The notes: generated by a model not told the origin, from the letters alone. A DNA stretch of 64,000 nucleotides from Culturomica massiliensis (GCF_900091655.1 NZ_LT594619.1:1-64000); one strand, 5' to 3'; positions 42,647 to 51,932 are shown, counted from the first letter of the stretch. Numbers and translations are program-made.

Positions 42647-43831
42647 ATGAATAAATTGAAATATGGTTTGTTAATCGTCGGTATCGTCTGTGGATTATCG
42701 GCCTGTGACGATGATAACGATTATGAATATATACCGAAATTGCCGAGGGGCGGTTTTTTGGAGAAAACATCGGATCAAAGTGCGGATTATTTTATCAGTG
42801 ATGCTGAAAACGTAGCTGTTCCGATGCAAATGAACCGGATGAAGGCCGGACAGAACCTTACGGTAAAACTGGATGTAAGCATTGAGCCGGCAGAGTTGAG
42901 TTCTGCTATCGGTATACTGAAAAACGAAGTGGCTTTTAAAGGGAGTGAAAAAATTACTCCCGAATTGTTCAGCATAGATTGGAGTAAAGTGCCGGCCGGA
43001 AAAAGTTTGACGGTGACGGCTAAATTGCAGGAAGCCGATGATATTGATTTGAATACTATCTGTGCTTCTTATCAGATGAATGTGAGTAAGGCCGCTTTAC
43101 CGATTCCCTGGTGTGATCCGCAAGGAGTGGGAGAGGTGATGTTGGATTTCGATGCGACGGCTCCCAAAAAGGTTTCACTGGCTTTATTGTCGATGACAAA
43201 GGCTGCCGTGCAGGATTTGGTCGTACCTTTCAAGTTGGAAACGGATTTGGTAGAAGGTACGGATTTCAAGATACTGGGGGAATACGGACATGCCTTTTTC
43301 GTACCGGCCGGAGAACGTTCAGCATCTATTGAAGTCGAGGTAAGGGGTGATTTATTCCCACAGGTCGGTTTTGAGCGGGTAAAACTGACGTTGACGGAGG
43401 AAGGTAAAAATCCGTCTCAGCTTTTTGAGTATGATCCGGCCTGGAAAGAAACCTGGCTGAAAATAGGGCGTAGTCCGGATTATGTGATGATACTGGACCC
43501 GAATGCCGAATACGAGGCTTTGTTGGCTGCCGGAGAAGGAAACAAAGAGTTTACAATAACCATTCCCAATGTATTGGATAAGGCCGCTGCCAGAAATATG
43601 ACGATTCCTTTGAATTTAAACCAGTATATGGCTAAGTTGGGGATTCATTTCCAAATGGATGCGCCTTATCAGATGACGGTGCAGCAAGGCTCCCGGGATG
43701 CACAAGTAGTGCTGACTGTTTTGAGCGATGCTTTCGCTTCTTCGGATGATAATGTACCTTTATACATCGAACTGGCAGACCCCAGTGATGCCGTCAATTT
43801 CTGGACGACGATAACGTTAGGACGTGAATGA
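42647..43831 (+). CDS. Surface lipoprotein with Calx-beta-like repeats
   Basis: 394 residues from MNKLKYGLLIVGIVCGLSAC, with lipobox LSAC at C20 followed by acidic residues (DDDNDYE), as in surface-exposed Bacteroidetes lipoproteins. The middle (about 175-265; VPFKLETDLVEGTDFKILGE, VPAGERSASIEVEVRGD, FERVKLTLTEEG) resembles a Calx-beta fold, and residues ~300-390 look like a second copy. No catalytic motif. A binding role for the locus substrate is inferred. The start at 42647 is preferred to the TTG at 42638. A hairpin with a T-rich tail follows its stop. Confidence 0.73.
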   Translation: MNKLKYGLLIVGIVCGLSACDDDNDYEYIPKLPRGGFLEKTSDQSADYFISDAENVAVPMQMNRMKAGQNLTVKLDVSIEPAELSSAIGILKNEVAFKGSEKITPELFSIDWSKVPAGKSLTVTAKLQEADDIDLNTICASYQMNVSKAALPIPWCDPQGVGEVMLDFDATAPKKVSLALLSMTKAAVQDLVVPFKLETDLVEGTDFKILGEYGHAFFVPAGERSASIEVEVRGDLFPQVGFERVKLTLTEEGKNPSQLFEYDPAWKETWLKIGRSPDYVMILDPNAEYEALLAAGEGNKEFTITIPNVLDKAAARNMTIPLNLNQYMAKLGIHFQMDAPYQMTVQQGSRDAQVVLTVLSDAFASSDDNVPLYIELADPSDAVNFWTTITLGRE

Positions 43832-43842
43832 CAAATAATAGG

Positions 43843-43877
43843 CGGGAGGTCCCTGACCGGGGGACTTCCCGTATTTT
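43843..43877 (+). terminator. Terminator/attenuator before PorP-like gene
   Basis: CGGGAGGTCCC (43843-43853) and GGGACTTCCCG (43861-43871) form an 11-base stem with one G-T pair and a seven-base loop, followed by TATTTT. It lies between the second lipoprotein gene and the PorP/SprF-like gene and would separate or attenuate transcription of the last gene. Confidence 0.7.
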
Positions 43878-43890
43878 AAAATGTAAATCA

Positions 43891-44754
43891 ATGTTGGTTA
43901 TGTGGAAGAAATTATGGGGTGTATTTTGTTGTTGGGGTATGGTGACGGGAGGAATGGCTCAAGATGTTGTGCCGGTAAGGGCATTGTCCAGTCCGGAAAT
44001 TATCAATCCTGCTTATTATAACCGGGAAACCGGTGTGTCAGCCGCTTTGTGGTATCGGCATCAATGGGGAAAACTGGAAGAATCTCCTCAATATATGGGT
44101 TTTTCGCTACACAAGCTGTGGACTCCCGGAAAATGGGGGACGGGTGTCAACGGGGGATATAGTAAATCGGGGTACCGGAAAGATTATCAGTTCGGATTGA
44201 CCGGAGACCGGGGATTTGCTCTGTCGGAAAATTCCCGTCTTTCTCTCGGACTCACTGCGGGGATGCAATTGGTGCGTTACGATTGGCCGGAGAATCTGGG
44301 AAGTGCAAAGCCGGAAGATTTTAATAAAGAATGGTTTTATGTTGCCGGAGGTGTTGCCTGGAATTACCGGGAATTGTCTTTGGGAGCAGGCTACCGGGGA
44401 GTGTGCCGGGACGGAGGTGACGGGATGTATTCCAGGATAAGTTTGTATGGGGAATACCGGATTGGAATGGGATCCCGTTGGGATATTTTGCCGAGAGCGT
44501 TATATGTGTACGATAGCGATTGGGACAGTGATCTGGATTTAGGCGTTTTTGCCTATTACCGGAATATGGCCGGAATCGGTTTGATTTGGCGGAAAGAACA
44601 GGCAATAGGCGTACAGGGAGAAATGCGGTTACTGGACTGTCTGGCCGTTACTTATTGTTATGAACCATCGACCGGAACGGATGCCAATGTGTTCGGAGCC
44701 TCGCATGAAGTATCCCTGAAATTCAATTCCGGAGGTTTATATCGGAAGAAATAA
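43891..44754 (+). CDS. PorP/SprF-type outer-membrane protein
   Basis: 287 residues from MLVMWKKLWGVFCCWGMVTG with a signal peptide cleaved near GGMAQ. The mature protein begins with SSPEIINPAYYNRETGVSAAL and has WYRHQW, typical of the PorP/SprF family of outer-membrane beta-barrels linked to type IX secretion and to type B C-terminal-domain cargo. A start at 43828 is rejected because its extra codons lie in the terminator-like hairpin at 43843-43877. Its position at the end of a locus that begins with a type-B-CTD-like protease is meaningful. Nine bases separate its stop from the convergent MATE gene. Confidence 0.85.
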   Translation: MLVMWKKLWGVFCCWGMVTGGMAQDVVPVRALSSPEIINPAYYNRETGVSAALWYRHQWGKLEESPQYMGFSLHKLWTPGKWGTGVNGGYSKSGYRKDYQFGLTGDRGFALSENSRLSLGLTAGMQLVRYDWPENLGSAKPEDFNKEWFYVAGGVAWNYRELSLGAGYRGVCRDGGDGMYSRISLYGEYRIGMGSRWDILPRALYVYDSDWDSDLDLGVFAYYRNMAGIGLIWRKEQAIGVQGEMRLLDCLAVTYCYEPSTGTDANVFGASHEVSLKFNSGGLYRKK

Positions 44755-44763
44755 GCAGATGTT

Positions 44764-46092
44764 TTAAATTTTCTTCTTTTGCCAGTGTGCGAATTTCAGG
44801 TATAGGTAGGAGACCAAACCGATAAATACACCGTAAATAAATTCGCTGCTCCAGACCCATTCTACCCGGGCATTGATATAAGAGGCGAAAAACCAAACCG
44901 AGAAGGTATAGGCTGCCAATACGACAAATTCGAGCAACAAGGCTTTAGTGGTGTTGCCGGTGCCGGAGACGCCTTCAAACATAGGCATCCCGATACTCAT
45001 CGTGATTGCTGCACAGCAAACAACGAAAAGTGAAGAAACCGATTCCGCAGCCAAAGTCGTATCGTTTGTGTAGACAGACAATATAAAAGAGGGAAAGAAT
45101 AAACAACAAAGTAGTATCGGCAGGATGGCCAGCATGCCCTGACCGATTGTTTTGAGTATCGTCGGGATAACTTCGTTTTGCTTACCGGCACCGATGAGGC
45201 GGCTTGTAAGCGTATTTGCCGTAGCTCCGAATGCGAATACCGGTATCATAATCAACATATAAACGCTCCGAATGATTCCGGATACGGCGATCGGCCCTTC
45301 TCCCATGTGCTCGACAAGTGCAAAAAAGATAAACCAGGTTCCGAAAGAAAATAATTTTTGCAGCATAGTCGGAAATGCCAGCCGGAGAATGGATTTCATC
45401 AACCAGCCTTCGAGTTTGTGAAAATAGAATAAGGCATATGTTTTCAACGGTAATTTTACGAGTGTATAGCCGATGAAGAAGAGAAGTGCGGAGATTTCGG
45501 CACAGACAGAAGCCAATGCAGCTCCACCGACTCCCATATTGGGGAATCCCCATTTCCCGAATATCAGGACATAATCGAGTACGATATTGACGATGGCCAT
45601 CAATAGCGTGGAAAAACTGATTACTTTTGTATTGGAAAGTCCGATGTATAAAGCTCTGAAAAGAAAATTGAAACAGACGAAGACAATACCGTAATGCCGG
45701 TAATTCATGTAGTCCATTGCCGAATTATATATGTTGGGCGATTGAATGATGTTGTGAAGTATGCTGTCGGTAAAGTAATGCTGGATTAGAAACAATCCGG
45801 AGGATAAGAACAGCACAAATACCAGGCCGTGCTCGAAGATAACTCCGATACGGTTTAATTTGTTCTCTCCCAGACGGCGGGCTACGATGATTTGTATACC
45901 GATACTGAATCCCCAGGCCAAGGTTGAATAGACGTAATAATATATTCCTGCCATCATTGAGGCGCCTAAGGCAATGGGACTTAAGCGTCCTAAAAATGCC
46001 GTGTCCGTTAATGCAATTAAAGTTTGTGCCAGATTACCGAAAATGATCGGATAAGCAATGGTCCAGATGGTTTTGTTTTTAATCGAAGTCAT
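44764..46092 (-). CDS. MATE-family efflux transporter
   Basis: 442 residues from MTSIKNKTIWTIAYP, with twelve hydrophobic segments. The MATE pattern is clear in both halves: YPIIFGNLAQTLIALTDTAFLG with LGASMMAGIYYYVYSTLAWG in the first, and RLAFPTMLQKLFSFGTWFIF with TANTLTSRLIGAGKQ in the second. It exports cationic compounds in exchange for Na+ or H+ in the inner membrane. Substrate unknown. A start seven codons upstream (46113) is possible. It is convergent with the PorP-like gene. Confidence 0.92.
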   Translation of the reverse strand: MTSIKNKTIWTIAYPIIFGNLAQTLIALTDTAFLGRLSPIALGASMMAGIYYYVYSTLAWGFSIGIQIIVARRLGENKLNRIGVIFEHGLVFVLFLSSGLFLIQHYFTDSILHNIIQSPNIYNSAMDYMNYRHYGIVFVCFNFLFRALYIGLSNTKVISFSTLLMAIVNIVLDYVLIFGKWGFPNMGVGGAALASVCAEISALLFFIGYTLVKLPLKTYALFYFHKLEGWLMKSILRLAFPTMLQKLFSFGTWFIFFALVEHMGEGPIAVSGIIRSVYMLIMIPVFAFGATANTLTSRLIGAGKQNEVIPTILKTIGQGMLAILPILLCCLFFPSFILSVYTNDTTLAAESVSSLFVVCCAAITMSIGMPMFEGVSGTGNTTKALLLEFVVLAAYTFSVWFFASYINARVEWVWSSEFIYGVFIGLVSYLYLKFAHWQKKKI

Positions 46093-46411
46093 ATATTCCA
46101 GATTGCTTCGCAAAGGTAAGAAAAAAGCGTGTCGATATGTTTTTTAAATCCCTTTCATCAAAAGATTCGTTTGAAAATATTAATTTCGTCAATTGGAACG
46201 GGAGAAATACCGGATGGATATAAGCGGGAAGGTAGGATGAATTGAACCTTTTAGAGGCAATAGAGCAGACAATGGATTTACTTCACCGGTTTAAAATTGG
46301 CAGCTAAATCCTGTATTTGGATTTTAGTGGTATTGCTTTTTTGAAAGGAAGTTTTAAAATGCACCTATGTATTAGCGGTTATTCGAATAAAAATACTTAA
46401 TACAATTTATT
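46093..46411. other. Intergenic region, nothing recognised
   Basis: About 320 bases between the divergent MATE and YqeY genes. I see no RNA, repeat or convincing promoter. Confidence 0.5.
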
Positions 46412-46858
46412 ATGACGATAGAAGAACAAGTAAACGAAGGCATTAAAAATGCCATGAAAGCGAAAGAAAAAATTCGCCTGGAAGCTTTGCGGAATATCAA
46501 AAAAGTGATATTGGAAGCCAAAACCCGTCCGGGTGCAGATGGCATAGACGATGCCGAATGTATTAAAATTATTCAGAAACTGGCAAAGCAGAGTATGGAT
46601 GCTGCTGAAATATATAAGCAGCAGGGGCGTACCGATTTGTATGAAGAGGAAAGCGGACAGCTTGAAGTATTGAGTTCGTTTTTACCGAAACAGATGTCGG
46701 AAGCGGAATTGACGGATGCTTTAAAAGCGATCATCGCTTCTGTCGGAGCAACCTCTCCCAAAGATATGGGTAAGGTGATGGGAGTTGCGACGAAGCAATT
46801 GTCGGGGAAGGCCGATGGTAAAGCGATTTCTGCTAAAGTAAAAGAATTACTGGGATAA
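46412..46858 (+). CDS. GatB/YqeY domain protein
   Basis: 148 residues matching the YqeY family: IKNAMKAKEKIRLEALRNIKK at the start, LAKQSMDAAEIYKQQGRTDL in the middle, LSSFLPKQMSEAEL, and a KDMGKVMGVATKQLSGKADG end. The family shares a domain with the tail of GatB, the amidotransferase subunit that makes Gln-tRNA or Asn-tRNA, and probably binds tRNA; its exact role is unclear. Full length and soluble. It has its own terminator. Confidence 0.93.
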   Translation: MTIEEQVNEGIKNAMKAKEKIRLEALRNIKKVILEAKTRPGADGIDDAECIKIIQKLAKQSMDAAEIYKQQGRTDLYEEESGQLEVLSSFLPKQMSEAELTDALKAIIASVGATSPKDMGKVMGVATKQLSGKADGKAISAKVKELLG

Positions 46859-46866
46859 GGAACAAG

Positions 46867-46890
46867 GCCGGAATTTAATTCCGGCTCGTT
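46867..46890 (+). terminator. Terminator after yqeY
   Basis: GCCGGAATT/AATTCCGGC forms a palindrome with a one-base centre, followed by TCGTTTCTTTT, eight bases past the yqeY stop codon. Confidence 0.75.
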
Positions 46891-47055
46891 TCTTTTAAAG
46901 AAATTTTTTCCTAAAACCTTGTTTTATATCAAACGATTGCATATCTTGGCTGCATGTTAATTGCACCGGATATATATCGTATTTTACAGAACCGTTCCTA
47001 TAAGGGACTTTATGAGTGCTGGATTTGTTAGCACTTTATACTTTTCTGTGTGTGA

Positions 47056-47084
47056 TTCCGGAAACGAATGATACTTTCCGGAAA
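47056..47084. promoter_or_regulatory. Twin TTCCGGAA palindromes upstream of hyp operon
   Basis: TTCCGGAA at 47056-47063 and again at 47076-47083 (extended to TTTCCGGAAA) start exactly 20 bases apart, two helical turns, and lie 33 bases before the activase ATG. This is a plausible operator for a dimeric regulator; the protein is unknown. Confidence 0.45.
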
Positions 47085-47116
47085 TAATAATCCGAATTTA
47101 TTTATTTTTTACTGTT

Positions 47117-47902
47117 ATGCGTGGAAATATTTTCGATATTAAGCGCTATGCAATTCATGATGGCCCGGGAATACGGACAACTGTATTTCTGAAAGGATGT
47201 AATTTGCATTGTCGTTGGTGTCATAATCCGGAAAGTCAGTCTTTGCAACCGACGGTTATGTTACAGGTTCACCGGCTGGGAGATAAGGAGTTCCGGGAGG
47301 AGAGTACGGTAGGGTACAGTGTTACGACCGAGGAATTGATGGCAGAGATATTAAAAGACCAGGTGTTTTTTGAAGAATCGGGTGGAGGCGTGACCTTTTC
47401 GGGTGGAGAACCTTTGTTGCAGGCTCCTTTTTTACTTGAGATACTTAAGCTGTGTAAAGCTCATAAGATCAGTACTTGTATAGATACGGCCGGAGCTGTT
47501 TCCTGTGAAATGTTGGAAGAAATCTGCCGGTATACCGATTTGTTTCTGTATGATATGAAGACAGCGGAGGAGGCTAAATTTACGGAGTTTGTCGGTCGGG
47601 GATTTCATCAGGTGCTGGAGAATTTGGGATGTATAGCCGGGTACGGTAATCGGGTTATCATACGGATTCCCGTTATTCCCGGAGTAAACAACACCCCTGA
47701 CGGGCAACAGGCTTTATTGGATTGTCTGAAACAATGGCCGGCTTTACGTGAAGTGGAGTTTTTGCCTTATCACCGGACGGGGGCCGATAAGTATCGTCGT
47801 TTGGGGATGACCTATGAGATGGGAGATCTGGCTAGTATGACGGAAAAGGATCTTTGTGAGATAAAAGAGTGTTTCCGCCGAAACAACTATACGATATTGT
47901 AA
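47117..47902 (+). CDS. Glycyl-radical enzyme activase (hydroxyproline dehydratase type)
   Basis: 261 residues of a radical-SAM activase. It opens with IFDIKRYAIHDGPGIRTTVF and the cluster motif C28-x3-C32-x2-C35 (CNLHCRWC), then VTFSGGEPLLQ (about 92-102) for SAM binding and RIPVIPGVNNT. The extra ferredoxin-like cysteine insert of many activases is missing; only a short spacer separates CHNPES from the next helix. It makes the glycyl radical on the enzyme encoded 25 bases downstream. Operon of two genes. Confidence 0.92.
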   Translation: MRGNIFDIKRYAIHDGPGIRTTVFLKGCNLHCRWCHNPESQSLQPTVMLQVHRLGDKEFREESTVGYSVTTEELMAEILKDQVFFEESGGGVTFSGGEPLLQAPFLLEILKLCKAHKISTCIDTAGAVSCEMLEEICRYTDLFLYDMKTAEEAKFTEFVGRGFHQVLENLGCIAGYGNRVIIRIPVIPGVNNTPDGQQALLDCLKQWPALREVEFLPYHRTGADKYRRLGMTYEMGDLASMTEKDLCEIKECFRRNNYTIL

Positions 47903-47927
47903 TGTAAAAACTATAAACTTTATAACT

Positions 47928-50297
47928 ATGCAACTGAGTGAAAGAATTAAAAGACTGCGTGAACAGAGTCTGAATGCCGTGAATCGTATTTCGGCCGAAC
48001 GTGCATTATTGATTACGGAATTTTATAAATCGGGTGTGGCTGATGCCGAACCGGTACCGGTTCAGCGGGCAATGTCGTTCCGTTATATTTTGGAACACAA
48101 ATACATCTGTATTAACGAAGGGGAATTGATTGTCGGAGAAAGGGGACCGGCGCCTAAAGCAACTCCTACTTATCCGGAAATATGTGTGCATTCGATAAAA
48201 GACCTTGAGATATTGAATGACCGGGCAAAAGTGTCTTTTAAATCGGACGAGGAGACCCGTAAGGCTTATCGGGATGTGATTATTCCTTATTGGACGGGTA
48301 AATCCAACCGGGACAGAATTTTCAAAAGTTTACCGGAAGAATGGAAGGAGGCATACGCTGCCGGTATCTTTACCGAATTTCAGGAACAGCGGGCGCCGGG
48401 ACATACCGTATTGGGTAAGAAAATGTTCCGTACGGGTTTGCTTGATCTGAAACGGGAAATTGAGGAAGCAATGGCTGAATTGGATATGCTGGACGATCCG
48501 GAAGGTGTGGATAAGCACGACGAATTGCGAGCCATGGAAATTGTTTGTGATGCCATGATTATGTATGCAGGCCGGCATGCCGATAAGCTGGAAGAGTTGG
48601 CAGCGGCAGAAGCCGATCCAAAGCGTAAGTCTGAGTTAAAACAGATGGCAGAGGTTTGTCGCTGGGTGCCGGCACATGCTCCGCGTACTGTGCAGGAAGC
48701 TCTCCAACATTATTGGTTTATCCATCTGGGGGTCGTTACAGAGTTGAATCCTTGGGATTCTTTTAATCCGGGACGTCTGGATCAGAGTCTTTATCCGTTG
48801 TATGAAAAACAGATACGGGAAGGATCTGCGACGAAGGAAGATATATACGAAGTGTTGGAGTCGTTCTGGGTAAAGTTTAATAACCATCCTTCTCCTCCTA
48901 AAGTGGGGGTTACCGCAGAGGAAAGTAACACATATACCGATTTTTCGCTGATCAATGTCGGAGGAGTAAAGGAAGACGGTAGTGACGGTGTAAATGAAAT
49001 GTCTTATATTTTGCTGGATGTTATCCGGGAGATGCGTATTTTGCAGCCTAGTTCGATGATTCAGGTCAGCAAGAAGAATCCCGATCAGTTTATCCGGGCC
49101 GCTGTTGAGATTATTAAAACCGGATTCGGTCAGCCTTCGGTTTTCAATACGGATGCGTTGGTACAGGAAATGCTCCGGGCTGGAAAAGATGTTGTAGATG
49201 CCCGTAACGGCGGCTGTTCCGGTTGTGTGGAAACCGGAGCTTTCGGAACAGAGGCTTACATCCTTACCGGATATTTTAACCTGCCGAAAATATTGGAATT
49301 GACATTGAATAACGGATTTGATAAACGTACGGGCAAGCAACTCGGTTTGAAAACCGGTTGTTTGGTTGATTATACGACTTATGAAGAGTTGTTCGCTGCT
49401 TTCCGGGCTCAGGTGACACATTTTATGCGTATTAAACTGATCGGGAATAATATTATCGAACGGATTTTTATGCGCCATATGCCGGTGCCTTTCTTGTCTG
49501 TCCTGATTGAAGATTGTATTAAGAACGGTAAGGATTATATGTGCGGCGGTGCCCGTTATAATTCCAGTTATGTTCAGGGCGTTGGTCTGGGAAGCATTAC
49601 GGATATGCTGACTTCTTTGCGGTATCATGTTTATGATAAGAAGGACGTCGGTGTGGAACAGATGGCTGCGGCTCTTGCTGCAGATTTTAAGGGATATGAA
49701 GAGTTGCAGTATCAATTTGTATACAAAACCCCGAAGTATGGAAATGATGATGATTATGCCGATAAACAGGAAGTAGAAGTTTTCGATTTATACTACGATG
49801 TGTTAAACGGGCATAAGTCTCCGAGGGGGGCTAATTATCGAGTAAATATGTTACCGACAACCTGCCACGTTTATTTCGGAAGTGTGACGGGGGCTACACC
49901 GGACGGGCGTAATGCCGGCAAACCCTTGTCAGAAGGAATCTCTCCGGTACAGGGAGCCGATACCAAAGGACCGACGGCTGTGATTAAATCCGCCGCTAAA
50001 ATCGATCATATCAAGACGGGGGGGACGTTGTTGAATCAGAAATTTACACCTTCCTTACTGGCAACGGAACAAGGGGCTACAAATCTGGTACATTTGATCC
50101 GTGCGTATTTCCGTATGGACGGACATCACATTCAGTTTAATGTTGTCAATGCTGATACATTGCGGGATGCTCAGAAGCATCCTGAAAACTATAAGGATTT
50201 GATTGTAAGGGTTGCCGGATACAGCGACTATTTCAATGATCTGGGTGAGGATTTACAGAACGAGATTATTTGCCGTACCGAGCAAACTGAATTGTAA
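47928..50297 (+). CDS. hypD: trans-4-hydroxy-L-proline dehydratase (glycyl radical)
   Basis: 789 residues of a glycyl-radical enzyme. The active-site loop SGCVETG gives thiyl Cys433 and Glu435, and the radical glycine is G764 in RVAGYSDYF. ELNPWDSFNPGRLDQ, NVGGVKEDGSDGVNEMSY, KTPKYGNDDDYAD and DHIKTGGTLLNQ are hallmarks of the HypD branch, including the length. It removes water from trans-4-hydroxyproline to give pyrroline-5-carboxylate, letting gut anaerobes use collagen-derived hydroxyproline. The upstream activase belongs to it. No pyrroline-5-carboxylate reductase (proC) is seen beside it, unlike in some clostridia. Pyruvate formate-lyase and diol dehydratases are excluded by these motifs. 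Confidence 0.93.
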   Translation: MQLSERIKRLREQSLNAVNRISAERALLITEFYKSGVADAEPVPVQRAMSFRYILEHKYICINEGELIVGERGPAPKATPTYPEICVHSIKDLEILNDRAKVSFKSDEETRKAYRDVIIPYWTGKSNRDRIFKSLPEEWKEAYAAGIFTEFQEQRAPGHTVLGKKMFRTGLLDLKREIEEAMAELDMLDDPEGVDKHDELRAMEIVCDAMIMYAGRHADKLEELAAAEADPKRKSELKQMAEVCRWVPAHAPRTVQEALQHYWFIHLGVVTELNPWDSFNPGRLDQSLYPLYEKQIREGSATKEDIYEVLESFWVKFNNHPSPPKVGVTAEESNTYTDFSLINVGGVKEDGSDGVNEMSYILLDVIREMRILQPSSMIQVSKKNPDQFIRAAVEIIKTGFGQPSVFNTDALVQEMLRAGKDVVDARNGGCSGCVETGAFGTEAYILTGYFNLPKILELTLNNGFDKRTGKQLGLKTGCLVDYTTYEELFAAFRAQVTHFMRIKLIGNNIIERIFMRHMPVPFLSVLIEDCIKNGKDYMCGGARYNSSYVQGVGLGSITDMLTSLRYHVYDKKDVGVEQMAAALAADFKGYEELQYQFVYKTPKYGNDDDYADKQEVEVFDLYYDVLNGHKSPRGANYRVNMLPTTCHVYFGSVTGATPDGRNAGKPLSEGISPVQGADTKGPTAVIKSAAKIDHIKTGGTLLNQKFTPSLLATEQGATNLVHLIRAYFRMDGHHIQFNVVNADTLRDAQKHPENYKDLIVRVAGYSDYFNDLGEDLQNEIICRTEQTEL

Positions 50298-50332
50298 CGT
50301 TTTGTCTATAGCTTTTAAAGCTTGGGATGTTG

Positions 50333-50374
50333 ATAACCTATTTTGCCGCAATTGTGGCAGAATAGGTTATTTTA
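50333..50374 (+). terminator. Terminator of hydroxyproline operon
   Basis: ATAACCTATT/AATAGGTTAT outer stem with an inner TGCC/GGCA helix and a TTTTAAAA tail, 35 bases past the dehydratase stop codon. Confidence 0.8.
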
Positions 50375-50443
50375 AAACAGGATACCTCATTTTCTTGCCG
50401 GCTTTTTCCCTCATATTACAGTTATTTTACAAACTGACTGTTT

Positions 50444-51796
50444 TTATTTTAATTCCGGTAACTCGATTCCTTTGATTTTCCGGTAAAGATTCAATGCATA
50501 AGAATCGGTCATACCGGATACGTAATCGACAACCGTTTGTATTTTGGTGTACATCGAGTCGTCTTTACTGACTTGGTATTGTTCCGGCATAACGGATAAG
50601 ATGTTGCGGGCGTAATAGGTTTCCGGTTTGAGAACGGCATCCGTATATTCTTTCAGGATCGTTCCGAGGATTTTGAAACCGGCTATTTGAATCTGTGTGA
50701 CGATATTGGTGTGGTATATCCGACTGTAAGCCAGTTCTGTACACTTGTCATAAGCCATTTTGTTGGTGCCCGTCAGGTTTTTGATTAAACTGCTCTTGAA
50801 TTCCCCCATCATAATGGTTTCGTAGTTTTGGCAGAAGATATCGGCACAGGCGTTGATCAGCTTGTTGATAATGCCGGCACGGAGGAAGGCGATGCGTTCG
50901 TTTTTGTCAGTTACCACTTTAAAAGTCCGGGCAATGATTTTCAGGTCTTCTTTGTCTTCGTTTTTGTCATAAAAATTTTCCAGGATATTTGTCGTTTCAT
51001 CGTAAGAGAGTATCCGCATTTTATGTGAGTCTTCGATATCCATGATTTGGTAGCAAATGTCGTCGGCAGCCTCTACCAGAAATACAAGAGGGTGACGGAC
51101 ATATTGCAGCGGATTTTCACTTATCCGGCGAATGCCCAATTCTTCGGCCACCTGCTGAAAGATTTCTTTCTCACTTTGGAAAAAACCGTATTTATAGCCT
51201 TTGGCGGAGGCTTTGGATTCGAAAGGATATTTGACGATGGAAGCCAGGGTTGTATAAGTCATGGTATATCCTCCCGGACGTCTTCCGTTGAAACTGTGTG
51301 TCAACAGGCGGAAAGCATTGGCATTGCCTTCGAAATGACTGAGATCGGCCCACTCTTCATCCGATAATAGCTTTTTAAAATACATGCCTTCTCCTTCGCT
51401 GAAAAAATAGGAAATAGCTTCTTCGCCCGAATGTCCGAAAGGAGGATTGCCTAAGTCGTGCGCCAGACAAGCGCTACTGACAATCGTACCGATTTCTTCC
51501 AGTAGTTCTGGATTGTCTATTGGCACATTTTGTTGTTTGATGAATTGGGCGATTTTATTGCCCAGTGACCGTCCTACGCTGGCCACTTCCAGACTATGTG
51601 TAAGGCGGTTGTGGACAAAAATATTTCCGGGCAAAGGAAATACCTGTGTTTTATTCTGCAAACGCCGGAAAGGGGAAGAAAAAATCAACCGGTCGTAATC
51701 GCGTTGGAACTGTGAACGGTCGTGAGAGTGAAACAAAGAAGCGGGACTTCCCGGGTGGTAGCGATGTGCAGATAAAAGTGTATTCCAATCCATCAT
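50444..51796 (-). CDS. dgt: dGTP triphosphohydrolase
   Basis: 450 residues of the HD superfamily. The N-terminus has FQRDYDRLIFSSPFRRLQNK and HNRLTHSLEVASVGR, then the metal-binding HD in ACLAHDLGNPPFGHSGE (about 112-128), and later LVEAADDICYQIMDIED. It hydrolyses dGTP (and perhaps other dNTPs) to the nucleoside and triphosphate, controlling dNTP pools; some relatives protect against phage by dNTP depletion, but this one looks like the housekeeping type. Two adjacent ATGs (51796, 51793). Transcribed alone, convergent with hypD. Confidence 0.93.
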   Translation of the reverse strand: MMDWNTLLSAHRYHPGSPASLFHSHDRSQFQRDYDRLIFSSPFRRLQNKTQVFPLPGNIFVHNRLTHSLEVASVGRSLGNKIAQFIKQQNVPIDNPELLEEIGTIVSSACLAHDLGNPPFGHSGEEAISYFFSEGEGMYFKKLLSDEEWADLSHFEGNANAFRLLTHSFNGRRPGGYTMTYTTLASIVKYPFESKASAKGYKYGFFQSEKEIFQQVAEELGIRRISENPLQYVRHPLVFLVEAADDICYQIMDIEDSHKMRILSYDETTNILENFYDKNEDKEDLKIIARTFKVVTDKNERIAFLRAGIINKLINACADIFCQNYETIMMGEFKSSLIKNLTGTNKMAYDKCTELAYSRIYHTNIVTQIQIAGFKILGTILKEYTDAVLKPETYYARNILSVMPEQYQVSKDDSMYTKIQTVVDYVSGMTDSYALNLYRKIKGIELPELK

Positions 51797-51894
51797 AAGG
51801 CTGTAAAAATAAAACGGTTTTCTTTAACGATGGGCGAAGGTACGATTAAAATGTCGAAAGTCAAAGGGAAGGATAATCGGAGAGGGAAGGAAAG

Positions 51895-51925
51895 AAAAAG
51901 AGGAACTGAAAAAGCTCCTCTTTTT
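51895..51925 (-). terminator. Terminator of CoA-transferase gene
   Basis: On the minus strand AAAAAGAGGA/TCCTCTTTTT form a ten-base stem with an 11-base loop and the last Ts run on as the tail, eight bases past the CoA-transferase stop. Confidence 0.75.
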
Positions 51926-51932
51926 GCCGGAT

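Noticed and set aside
50444..51796. dGTPase as an anti-phage dNTP-depletion gene
   Set aside because: Its sequence is of the ordinary Dgt type, and its neighbours are metabolic genes with no defence context.
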